In this document: piece by piece, positions 1 to 7,284 of the stretch | How positions within the stretch are numbered: the stretch's first letter is position 1 | Layout of the letters: the number at the start of each line of letters is the position of its first letter | Assembly: GCA_963666295.1 (NCBI GenBank) | Contig: OY762707.1 | Coordinates: 806,001 to 870,000, forward strand | From: QZKY01 sp963666295 | GTDB taxonomy: Bacteria; Pseudomonadota; Gammaproteobacteria; Burkholderiales; Burkholderiaceae_D | DNA: 64,000 nucleotides | Direction of reading: 5' to 3' | Notes under the pieces: model-generated | Told to the model about the DNA's origin: nothing | Seen by the model: only the letters and a program-made list of their open reading frames with translations | The model's database searches: none | Position numbers and translations under genes: made by a program

Positions 1-132
1 ATTGCGCGCGAACAGGATCACGCCGCCCACCAGCGGGTGGCTGATGCGCCGGATATCGTCTGGATTCAATTCCGTGCCGACCACATCCAGCATGACCGGA
101 CAATGAACCGGCCTGGCGTCTTTTGCACTCAT
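1..132 (-). CDS. nagZ: beta-N-acetylhexosaminidase NagZ, N-terminal part only
   Basis: The first 44 residues are present and the gene runs off the window edge. The translation starts MSAKDARPVHCPVMLDVVGT and continues through a HPLVGG stretch to LFARN, which matches the start of glycoside hydrolase family 3 NagZ. NagZ is a cytoplasmic enzyme that removes N-acetylglucosamine from muropeptides during cell-wall recycling. The start codon overlaps the acpS stop by 4 bases (ATGA), so it is the distal gene of the lepA to acpS operon, the usual place in Burkholderiales. The catalytic His and Asp lie outside the window and cannot be checked. Confidence 0.85.
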   Translation of the reverse strand, partial: MSAKDARPVHCPVMLDVVGTELNPDDIRRISHPLVGGVILFARN

Positions 133-533
133 GCGCGCTCCCTGTTCTGTTCGACAACCACAAACGCGACCGCGTAGTCGGACTCATCAGTAATCGACAC
201 TTGCGCAGTCAAGCCATTCTGCTCCATGAATTCCTGCAACACGCCGCTACAAACCGGAACCGGCTTGCCGCTGGGCGCATTCAGCACCTGCATCCCGCGC
301 CACGTCATCGGCATGCGCATGCCCAGACCGATTGCCTTGGAAAAAGCTTCCTTGGCGGCAAAGCGCGTCGCCAGAAAGCGGATGCCGCGCGCAGCCACCT
401 TGTCCTTGCGGCGATGATAGCGCACCAACTCTTCCGGCCCGAGTATGCGCTCAGCAAAACGATCGCCATGCCGCCCCAACGCCCCTTCAACACGGGAAAT
501 CTGGATAATGTCGGTGCCGACACCGTAAATCAT
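129..533 (-). CDS. acpS: holo-[acyl-carrier-protein] synthase AcpS
   Basis: AcpS transfers 4'-phosphopantetheine from CoA to the serine of acyl carrier protein, switching on fatty acid synthesis. The protein starts MIYGVGTDIIQISRVE, with the conserved Mg-binding Asp in GTDI, and has the second signature RFAAKEAFSKA at about residues 58-68. It is 134 aa, near the usual length. A longer reading from 605 adds 24 unrelated residues inside pdxJ. The ATG at 533 is preferred because it overlaps the pdxJ stop by 4 bases and begins exactly at the family N-terminus. It is translationally coupled to pdxJ and nagZ. Confidence 0.95.
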   Translation of the reverse strand: MIYGVGTDIIQISRVEGALGRHGDRFAERILGPEELVRYHRRKDKVAARGIRFLATRFAAKEAFSKAIGLGMRMPMTWRGMQVLNAPSGKPVPVCSGVLQEFMEQNGLTAQVSITDESDYAVAFVVVEQNRERA

Positions 534-1303
534 GCGCCTGCCCTGATGCTGGAAAGGCGCGCTGCCACCATGATCGCTTTCATCTCGCGCACGGCATTTT
601 GCCAACCGGCAAACACCGCGTGCGCCACAATCGCATGGCCGATGTTCAGTTCAGCAATTTCGGGAATGGCGGCAATCGCCTGCACGTTAGTGTAGTGCAA
701 ACCATGTCCGGCATTCACCCTGAGGCCACGCCGAACACCTTCCAGCACACCCTCCCGAATACGCAGCAACTCGGCTTGCCTTGCCGCTTCGTCCTCTTGC
801 TCGGCATAGCGCCCGGTATGCAATTCAATCACCGTCGCACCCGTTTCAGCCGACGCCTGAATCTGTTCGACTTCAGCATCAATGAACAAACTGGTTCGAA
901 TCCCGGCCTGCGCCAGTTGCGCTACCGCCGCTTTCACTTGCGTGAAATGCTGCACCACATCCAACCCGCCCTCGGTCGTCAGTTCCTCGCGCCGCTCCGG
1001 CACCAGACACACATCTTGCGGTTTGATGCGGCAGGCGAAGTCCAGCATTTCACTGGTCACGGCCGACTCGAGGTTCATGCGCGTTGTCAGAAGCGGTCGG
1101 ATGGCTTCGACGTCGGCATCCTTGATATGCCGCCGATCTTCGCGCAAATGCAGCGTAATCAGATCCGCCCCCGCCTGCTCTGCCAGTAGCGCTGCCTGAA
1201 TCGGATCGGGATAGGAGGTGCCACGCGCATTGCGCAGCGTTGCGACATGGTCGATGTTGACGCCCAGATCGATGACCGGGCCTGAAGTCTGAAAAAAGCT
1301 CAT
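530..1303 (-). CDS. pdxJ: pyridoxine 5'-phosphate synthase PdxJ
   Basis: PdxJ makes pyridoxine 5'-phosphate from 1-deoxyxylulose 5-phosphate and 3-amino-2-oxopropyl phosphate, the last ring-closing step of the DXP-dependent vitamin B6 pathway. The 257-aa protein carries the N-terminal signature LGVNIDHVATLRNARG (about residues 13-28), the HLREDRRHI loop, and a C-terminal LNIGHAIVAHA phosphate-binding segment. Full length and intact. Its stop overlaps the acpS start. Upstream, 178 bases separate it from recO and hold a structured repeat, so it may be transcribed through that element. Confidence 0.95.
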   Translation of the reverse strand: MSFFQTSGPVIDLGVNIDHVATLRNARGTSYPDPIQAALLAEQAGADLITLHLREDRRHIKDADVEAIRPLLTTRMNLESAVTSEMLDFACRIKPQDVCLVPERREELTTEGGLDVVQHFTQVKAAVAQLAQAGIRTSLFIDAEVEQIQASAETGATVIELHTGRYAEQEDEAARQAELLRIREGVLEGVRRGLRVNAGHGLHYTNVQAIAAIPEIAELNIGHAIVAHAVFAGWQNAVREMKAIMVAARLSSIRAGA

Positions 1304-1385
1304 TTCTTGTCGTCTTTGGTGTTGTATATCGGGGTAATTCTAACGCCTTGGCGCTCATTTATTCGCAATTATCGATTTCGTTTTC

Positions 1386-1468
1386 CAGAGAGTTCATGGC
1401 GCGAAGGGAAGCCGCAGACAGTACAACCTGTACGGCAAGGCTAAGCCAACAAAGCCATGGGCGCTCTG
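1386..1468. repeat. structured dispersed repeat, copy A (pdxJ-recO gap)
   Basis: An 83-nt element whose core is about 78% identical, over 65 aligned bases and with no gaps, to 20382-20446. Pairing seen directly: outer CAGAG (1386-1390) with CTCTG (1464-1468); CATGGC (1395-1400) with GCCATG (1454-1459); a perfect hairpin GTACA-ACC-TGTAC (1421-1433); and a small GGC-TAA-GCC hairpin (1439-1447). Relative to copy B, three pairs change on both sides, which argues for selection on folding. It could act as RNA in the operon transcript or as a DNA cruciform. It lies between two co-oriented minus-strand genes. I do not recognise a named family. Confidence 0.75.
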
Positions 1469-1481
1469 AGAGCGAAATGCG

Positions 1482-2234
1482 TTATAGCTGCGTGAGGTCG
1501 ATTAAAATCTGCCGCGTCTTAATCTGTGCGCCATCCAGATGATGCGCCAGCAAAAACCGCATTAGCGCCTTGCTTTGCATCTGCGTCACAGCATCATCAT
1601 AATCTTCGTTCGCCATGTCCAGCAGCGTCTTGCCGGAAACGGCGGGCCAGGACACATCGTGTGGACGCGCCGGGCGCGGGCCGCGCTCCGGATCAACGAC
1701 ATAACTCAAGCCGGAGTCGACGGATTTGCCCGTCTCGGCGCACATCACCCAGTCTGCCGCCACCCCGGTTTCGCGTAATAGCGCCAGCTCAAATTTACGC
1801 AGGGCAATAGGCGCTGGCTCGTTCGTTGCCAGTGCTTCAAGCGTTTGCCAATAATACTCAAACAAAACCGGATGCGGATCTTCACGTGCAAGCAAGTGCT
1901 GCAACATTTCGTTCAGGTAAAAACCGCACAACAAGGCCGACCTCTCCAGTGGCGGCAATCCCCCCACCCACTCAACCGAGGTCAGCGTGCGCAATTCGCC
2001 TTTGCCGCTCCACCCAACCGACAGCGGCTGAAAACTTTGCAGCACGCCGCGCAATTTCGAGTACGGTCGCTTCGCGCCCTTGGCTACCAGCGCAACGCGC
2101 CCGTAATCCTGCGTGAGCATGTCAACAATGAGACTGGTTTCCTTATAGGGGCGACTATGCAACACGAAACCGGGTTGCCCAACGACACGCGTGCTTTTTG
2201 CTGGCGGTGAGGGCTGCCGTAACGCTGTGTTCAT
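1482..2234 (-). CDS. recO: DNA repair protein RecO
   Basis: RecO loads RecA onto SSB-coated single-stranded DNA in the RecFOR gap-repair pathway. The 250-aa protein has the N-terminal OB-fold segment GFVLHSRPYKETSLIVDMLT (about residues 23-42), then LVAKGAKRPYSKLRGVLQ, followed by the helical C-terminal domain. The N-terminal extension rich in Pro/Ser (residues 1-20) is common in beta-proteobacterial RecO. The start overlaps the era stop by 4 bases (ATGA), so it is coupled to era. Confidence 0.93.
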   Translation of the reverse strand: MNTALRQPSPPAKSTRVVGQPGFVLHSRPYKETSLIVDMLTQDYGRVALVAKGAKRPYSKLRGVLQSFQPLSVGWSGKGELRTLTSVEWVGGLPPLERSALLCGFYLNEMLQHLLAREDPHPVLFEYYWQTLEALATNEPAPIALRKFELALLRETGVAADWVMCAETGKSVDSGLSYVVDPERGPRPARPHDVSWPAVSGKTLLDMANEDYDDAVTQMQSKALMRFLLAHHLDGAQIKTRQILIDLTQL

Positions 2235-3133
2235 TCGTAACCGTAAGCGCGCAAGCCAGCTTCGTTATCTGCCCACCCGGATTTCACCTTGACCCAGATT
2301 TCAAGGTAAACCGGTCCGCCGAACAGCTTTTCCATGTCCAGCCGAGCCTGCGTCGAAATATCTTTCAGCCTTGCGCCCTTCTGTCCAATGACCATCGACT
2401 TATGCGTATCGCGCCCAACAAGTATGGCTGCAAAAACCCGGCGCAGCTTGCCTTCGTGCTCAAACTTTTCGATCAGCACCGTACTGGTATACGGCAACTC
2501 GTCTCCAACCAGACGAAACATTTTCTCGCGCACGATTTCAGCCGCCATGAAGCGCTCGCTGCGATCCGTCATATCGTCCGCATCGAACACCGGGGGATTT
2601 TCAGGCAGTATTTTTCGCACCTCCTCCTGCAAAGCATCCAGTTGACGCCCCAACTGCGCTGACACCGGCACCACCGCAGCAAATGCTTTTTTCGATGCAA
2701 GTTCCTGCGCAAAAGGCAGCAAAGTCTCTTTGTTCTTGACCCGGTCTGATTTGTTGATCACCAAAATACATGGCACTTCTTCCGGTATCAAATCGAGCAC
2801 TTGCTGGTCCGCTGGCCCGAACGTTCCCGCTTCCACGACAAATAACACCGCGTCAGATGAAATCAGCGTATTTGAAACCGCTTTGTTCAGTGTGCGGTTC
2901 AAGGCATTGGCATGGCGTGTCTGAAAGCCGGGCGTGTCGACATAAATAAATTGCGCGTCATCCGTGGTCTGAATACCGGTAATGCGATGGCGCGTGGTTT
3001 GCGCCTTGCGCGACGTAATACTGATCTTGGCGCCAATCAGCGCGTTCATCAGCGTGGACTTGCCCACATTCGGACGGCCGACAATCGCAATATAACCGCA
3101 GCGAAATGAGGTGGATGAGTTGTTTTCTGTCAT
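2231..3133 (-). CDS. era: GTPase Era
   Basis: Era is an essential GTPase that binds the 3' end of 16S rRNA and helps 30S assembly. The G1 motif GRPNVGKST is at about residues 18-26, the DTPG G3 motif about 65-68 and the NKSD G4 motif about 126-129. The C-terminal KH domain contains the VIGQKGARLKDIS RNA-binding segment. 300 aa, full length. It is 12 bases downstream of rnc, the typical rnc-era-recO order, linking 16S precursor processing to assembly. Confidence 0.97.
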   Translation of the reverse strand: MTENNSSTSFRCGYIAIVGRPNVGKSTLMNALIGAKISITSRKAQTTRHRITGIQTTDDAQFIYVDTPGFQTRHANALNRTLNKAVSNTLISSDAVLFVVEAGTFGPADQQVLDLIPEEVPCILVINKSDRVKNKETLLPFAQELASKKAFAAVVPVSAQLGRQLDALQEEVRKILPENPPVFDADDMTDRSERFMAAEIVREKMFRLVGDELPYTSTVLIEKFEHEGKLRRVFAAILVGRDTHKSMVIGQKGARLKDISTQARLDMEKLFGGPVYLEIWVKVKSGWADNEAGLRAYGYE

Positions 3134-3145
3134 TTTTTCAGCAAA

Positions 3146-3934
3146 TTATTCGGACGTGGCATCTTCGTTCGAGGTTTCAGACTGATCCGTTGCAATGCCG
3201 ATCAGTTTGAGTTGCGTATTTCTGGCTTTGCGCCGCGGAAGCTTGGCCGAACTTTTCCCCGGAATCGCCTGCGCCGCTTCCAGCGCCAGACTGGCAGCCA
3301 TCTGCTCAGCCATGCGCCGACTGCTGCCACTGCCGTAGACCTGGATATCCAGTTTCGGGATCAGGCATTCGACCTCAAACTCTTGATTATGCGGAGCGCC
3401 ATACGTTGCCACGACCTGATATGTCGGCAATGCGATCCGCCGGCCCTGCAAATACTCCTGCAGCAAGGTCTTTGCATCCTTGCCAAGCGTTTTCGGGTCA
3501 ACCTCATTCAGGATCGGCGTGTAAAGCAGGCTAACCACCTGCTGAACGGCACTGAAGCCGCCATCTAGAAAAATCGCACCGAGCAATGCTTCAACGGCAT
3601 CCGCCAAAATCGAAGGGCGGTGGGCGCCGCCGGATTTCAACTCGCCCTCGCCCAAACGAATCAGGCTGGAGAGCTGTATTATTTGCGCAATTTCATGCAA
3701 AGTCTGCTGCTTGACCAGATTGGAGCGCAGACGGGAAAGCCCACCCTCATCCATATCCTGATAGCGTTGGTACAGCATCGAAGCCACGACGCAATTTAAC
3801 AAGGAGTCGCCGAGAAACTCAAGCCGCTCATTATGCGCGCTGCTATGACTGCGATGCGTCAACGCCTTGTTCAACAAGCTAGCGTCGTTGAACGCATACC
3901 CCAAACGGGTTTGCAGAGCAGCCAATGCTTTCAT
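3146..3934 (-). CDS. rnc: ribonuclease III
   Basis: RNase III cleaves double-stranded RNA and processes the rRNA precursor. The catalytic signature ERLEFLGDSLL is at about residues 37-47, with the second acidic site in ADAVEALLGAIFLDGG near 111-126. The double-stranded RNA-binding domain follows (TLLQEYLQGRRIALPTYQVV, about 156-175). A basic tail after residue 225 (KLPRRKAR) ends in an acidic stretch. 262 aa is slightly longer than E. coli RNase III because of this tail. The start overlaps the stop of the upstream gene by 1 base (TAATG). Confidence 0.96.
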   Translation of the reverse strand: MKALAALQTRLGYAFNDASLLNKALTHRSHSSAHNERLEFLGDSLLNCVVASMLYQRYQDMDEGGLSRLRSNLVKQQTLHEIAQIIQLSSLIRLGEGELKSGGAHRPSILADAVEALLGAIFLDGGFSAVQQVVSLLYTPILNEVDPKTLGKDAKTLLQEYLQGRRIALPTYQVVATYGAPHNQEFEVECLIPKLDIQVYGSGSSRRMAEQMAASLALEAAQAIPGKSSAKLPRRKARNTQLKLIGIATDQSETSNEDATSE

Positions 3935-4320
3935 TATTTATTCAAGCGCCTGACATTTGCCGGAATCGTCGTGCCCTCGTAATCAAGCACAAGGCTGGCG
4001 GGGCCGAATAGCGGAATTTTCTTCTGATAGGCAAAGCTGACTTCGTATTGGTTTTCGATCTTTTCAATGATCAGATCGGACCCCGTAATCGAATCGATGT
4101 AACTGGTATCCGCATGCTTGTTAAATGAACTGCGTATCCCATATACAGTGCTGCCCGACTCCTTGGCGGAAGCAATCGCCTTGGTAATTGCGCGATACTC
4201 AATGACAGTCGGTACGATTTTCATGCCCAGCACGCCAATCGCACCCAAAATTACCAGAATGAAAATCAGCCCTGTCAGGGAAATGCCTCGCTGTGCAGAA
4301 ACAGGTCGATGATGGTGCAT
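3934..4320 (-). CDS. DUF4845 membrane protein
   Basis: A 128-aa protein with a short basic N-terminus, one membrane segment (about residues 14-33, GISLTGLIFILVILGAIGVL) and a periplasmic domain; the N-terminus resembles a pilin-like class III signal. It matches the DUF4845 family found between lepB and rnc in beta-proteobacteria; its function is unknown. A longer reading begins at 4356 and overlaps lepB. The ATG at 4320 is chosen because AGAGGA lies about 7 bases ahead of it and it begins just before the membrane segment. The stop overlaps rnc by 1 base. Confidence 0.85.
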   Translation of the reverse strand: MHHHRPVSAQRGISLTGLIFILVILGAIGVLGMKIVPTVIEYRAITKAIASAKESGSTVYGIRSSFNKHADTSYIDSITGSDLIIEKIENQYEVSFAYQKKIPLFGPASLVLDYEGTTIPANVRRLNK

Positions 4321-4348
4321 GATGGTTCCTCTCCGTTCGCGTTCCAAT

Positions 4349-5251
4349 TTACTCAAAACCGCCTATGCGCTTCAGATTACCGAAATTAAACCAAATGAAA
4401 AAGGCCCTGCCTACCAGATTGCGATCCGGCACGAAGCCCCAGTAACGACTATCCAAACTATTGTCTCGATTGTCACCCATGACGAAGTAGTGCCCTTTGG
4501 GCACCGTGCATGCAAAGCCTTCGACATTGTACGAACACATTTCCCGATACGCGAACGCATCCGGATTCTGAACATATGGCGGCGCAACCATATCATTCAA
4601 TATTCCGTGCGTTTTGTCTGAGCTTTCTTCATAGTGTTTCGAATACGTCAACCGTTCACCATCCAGATAGTCCGAAAGCGGGCGATAGGTTGCCGCGATG
4701 CCATTAACCGTCAATTGCTTGTTGCGATACACCACCCGGTCACCTGGTACGCCGACCACACGCTTGATGTAATCCAGGGATGGATTGCGCGGGTATTTGA
4801 ATACCACCACATCTCCGCGCTGCGGATCATTCAGACTGATCACCTTGGTACCCAGAACCGGCAATCGAATGCCATAGGTGTATTTGTTCACGAGAATCAT
4901 GTCGCCCGACTGTAGGGTAGGCAACATGGAGCTGGATGGAATCTTGAACGGCTCCCACAAAAAAGAGCGCAGGAAGAAAACAGCGGCAATAACCGGGAAA
5001 AAGCTGCCCGTATATTCAATCCAGAGCGGCTGCTTGAGCAGCGTTTTCTCCAGTTCGTCGCGCCCGTTCAGGTCGGGTACAATCCCTTCCGCAGCCAGCC
5101 TGGCCTGCTTGGCATCATATTCGGCCAGCGCATCTGCTGCTTTCGCACGGCGTTGCTTCGCGAAGTAAAACTTGTCCAGACACCATATGATGCCCGTTAC
5201 GATTGTCAGTATGAAAAGAATGAGTGCAAAGTTATTCAGTATGGCCTGCAT
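4349..5251 (-). CDS. lepB: signal peptidase I
   Basis: LepB removes signal peptides from exported proteins at the periplasmic face. Two N-terminal membrane segments are visible (about residues 6-25 and 82-97). The catalytic Ser is in PSSSMLPTLQSGD, the Lys in YIKRVVGVPGDRV, and the C-terminal box is MGDNRDNSLDSRYWG. 300 aa, typical length. It lies 3 bases downstream of lepA in the classic lepA-lepB order. Ser and Lys are both present, so it should be active. Confidence 0.97.
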   Translation of the reverse strand: MQAILNNFALILFILTIVTGIIWCLDKFYFAKQRRAKAADALAEYDAKQARLAAEGIVPDLNGRDELEKTLLKQPLWIEYTGSFFPVIAAVFFLRSFLWEPFKIPSSSMLPTLQSGDMILVNKYTYGIRLPVLGTKVISLNDPQRGDVVVFKYPRNPSLDYIKRVVGVPGDRVVYRNKQLTVNGIAATYRPLSDYLDGERLTYSKHYEESSDKTHGILNDMVAPPYVQNPDAFAYREMCSYNVEGFACTVPKGHYFVMGDNRDNSLDSRYWGFVPDRNLVGRAFFIWFNFGNLKRIGGFE

Positions 5252-5254
5252 GTT

Positions 5255-7048
5255 TTATTTTTCTTCGACTTGCAGAATTGCCAGGAATGCCTCTTGCGGA
5301 ATCTCGACCGAACCGACTTGCTTCATTCGTTTCTTTCCTGCTTTTTGTTTTTCGAGCAGCTTGCGCTTGCGGCTGATGTCACCACCGTAACATTTGGCCA
5401 GCACGTTCTTGCGCAATGCTTTCACATTTTCCCGGGAAATAATATTGGAACCAATTGCCGCCTGAATGGCAACATCGAACATTTGACGCGGAATCAACTG
5501 GCGCATCTTGGCCGCTACCTGACGCCCGCGGAACTGGCTGTTTGCACGGTGGACGATAATCGCCAGTGCATCAACCTTTTCACCATTGAGCATCATGTCA
5601 ACCTTGACAACATCCGCCGCACGATATTCCAGGAACTCGTATTCCATCGACGCATAGCCGCGCGATATCGATTTCAGGCGGTCGAAGAAATCCAGCACGA
5701 TTTCTGCCATCGGCATTTGATATTTCAGACGCACCTGCTTGCCGTGATAGTTCATGTCCATCTGGATGCCGCGCTTTTGATTGCACAGCGTCATCACCAC
5801 GCCAACATACTCTTGTGGCAAATACAGATTGACGTTCACGATCGGCTCGCGAATTTCCCGAACTCTCGCCTGATCCGGCATCTTGGACGGGTTATCCACC
5901 TGCAGAATCGAACCATCATTCATCTCGACTTCATACACAACCGTCGGGGCCGTCGTGATCAAATCCATGTCGAATTCACGTTCCAGGCGCTCCTGCACGA
6001 TTTCCATGTGCAGCAAGCCGAGGAAGCCACAGCGGAAACCAAAGCCCAACGCTTGCGACACTTCGGGCTCGTAATGCAGCGAAGCATCGTTTAGTTTCAG
6101 CTTTTCCAGCGAATCACGCAGCGCTTCGTACTGGTTAGCCTCAGTCGGAAACAGCCCCGCAAAAACCTGTGGTTGCACTTCCTTGAAACCCGGTAACGGC
6201 TCGCTAGCCGGCCTGGATAGCAGCGTCACCGTGTCGCCCACTTTGGCGTCACTCAAGTCCTTGATACCCGCAATTATAAATCCTACTTCGCCAGCAGAGA
6301 GTGCGGGACGCGCTTGTGAGCGCGGCGTAAATACACCCACGCTGTCAACCGGATGCTGTGCTCCTGTTGACATCAGCAGTATGCGATCCTTGGCTTTCAG
6401 CGTGCCATTCATCACGCGCACCAGCATGACAACGCCCACGTAATTATCAAACCAGGAATCAATAATCAGTGCCTGTAACGGCGCATCCGGGTCACCCTTC
6501 GGTGGCGGCACCTGCGTAATCAGGCGCTCAAGAATATCTTGCACACCCAGCCCTGTCTTCCCAGAGCATTGGATGGCGTCGGTCGCCTCAATGCCGATCA
6601 CATCCTCGATTTCCTCAATCGCCGAATCCGGATCTGCTGCAGGCAGGTCAATCTTGTTTAGCACCGGCACAACCTCGACGCCCAGATCGAGTGCGGTATA
6701 GCAGTTCGCAACGGTTTGTGCTTCCACACCCTGCGCGGCATCCACCACCAGCAGCGCGCCTTCGCAGGCAGACAGCGAGCGGCTGACTTCGTAACTGAAA
6801 TCAACGTGGCCAGGCGTGTCAATCAGATTCATCCGATAGGTTTCGCCATTACGCGCCGTGTAATTCAGCGACGCCGTCTGCGCCTTGATCGTAATGCCCC
6901 GTTCTCGCTCAATATCCATCGAGTCAAGGACTTGCTGGTCCATTTCACGCGCTTCCAGGCCACCGCAAAGTTGAATGATGCGGTCGGCCAAGGTCGATTT
7001 GCCGTGGTCGATATGGGCAATGATGGAGAAATTACGAATATTTTTCAT
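5255..7048 (-). CDS. lepA: elongation factor 4 (LepA)
   Basis: LepA is a ribosome-binding translational GTPase related to EF-G, thought to back-translocate ribosomes or help initiation. The 597-aa protein begins MKNIRNFSIIAHIDHGKST (P-loop at about residues 11-18), has DTPGHVDF near 77-84 and NKID near 131-134, and ends in the LepA-specific C-terminal domain (SRENVKALRKNVLAKCYGGD, about 541-560). It is the promoter-proximal gene of the lepA to nagZ operon; 236 bases without a gene separate it from ygiQ. Confidence 0.97.
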   Translation of the reverse strand: MKNIRNFSIIAHIDHGKSTLADRIIQLCGGLEAREMDQQVLDSMDIERERGITIKAQTASLNYTARNGETYRMNLIDTPGHVDFSYEVSRSLSACEGALLVVDAAQGVEAQTVANCYTALDLGVEVVPVLNKIDLPAADPDSAIEEIEDVIGIEATDAIQCSGKTGLGVQDILERLITQVPPPKGDPDAPLQALIIDSWFDNYVGVVMLVRVMNGTLKAKDRILLMSTGAQHPVDSVGVFTPRSQARPALSAGEVGFIIAGIKDLSDAKVGDTVTLLSRPASEPLPGFKEVQPQVFAGLFPTEANQYEALRDSLEKLKLNDASLHYEPEVSQALGFGFRCGFLGLLHMEIVQERLEREFDMDLITTAPTVVYEVEMNDGSILQVDNPSKMPDQARVREIREPIVNVNLYLPQEYVGVVMTLCNQKRGIQMDMNYHGKQVRLKYQMPMAEIVLDFFDRLKSISRGYASMEYEFLEYRAADVVKVDMMLNGEKVDALAIIVHRANSQFRGRQVAAKMRQLIPRQMFDVAIQAAIGSNIISRENVKALRKNVLAKCYGGDISRKRKLLEKQKAGKKRMKQVGSVEIPQEAFLAILQVEEK

Positions 7049-7284
7049 CGGCTTTCAGAAAATAAAGTCGAATCGTTACAGTTTTCGAACAAGGAATGAT
7101 AAAAAAGATGTGATCCATTCTACCGGAATTCACGCAAATTGCTGTCGCAGGGTATTTCAAAGCGCGGCTTCTTTGCGCTTAACCAAGTCGCCGTCGCTTA
7201 CACACAACAGCCCACCTTCAAAACCGGACTCCGCATCATACACGCACAATCCTTGCGATGCACAGCTTTCAGGCCTGGGACGCC

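Noticed and set aside
1348..1542. Small frames within the structured repeats (1348-1542 and 20329-20523) sharing a QSHGRSE-like peptide
   Set aside because: The differences between copies follow base pairing better than codon position, and neither frame has a ribosome binding site, so a shared RNA/DNA fold explains them better than a peptide.
5153..6094. 313-codon plus-strand frame
   Set aside because: Antisense to lepB/lepA; His-rich shadow of conserved lepA codons.
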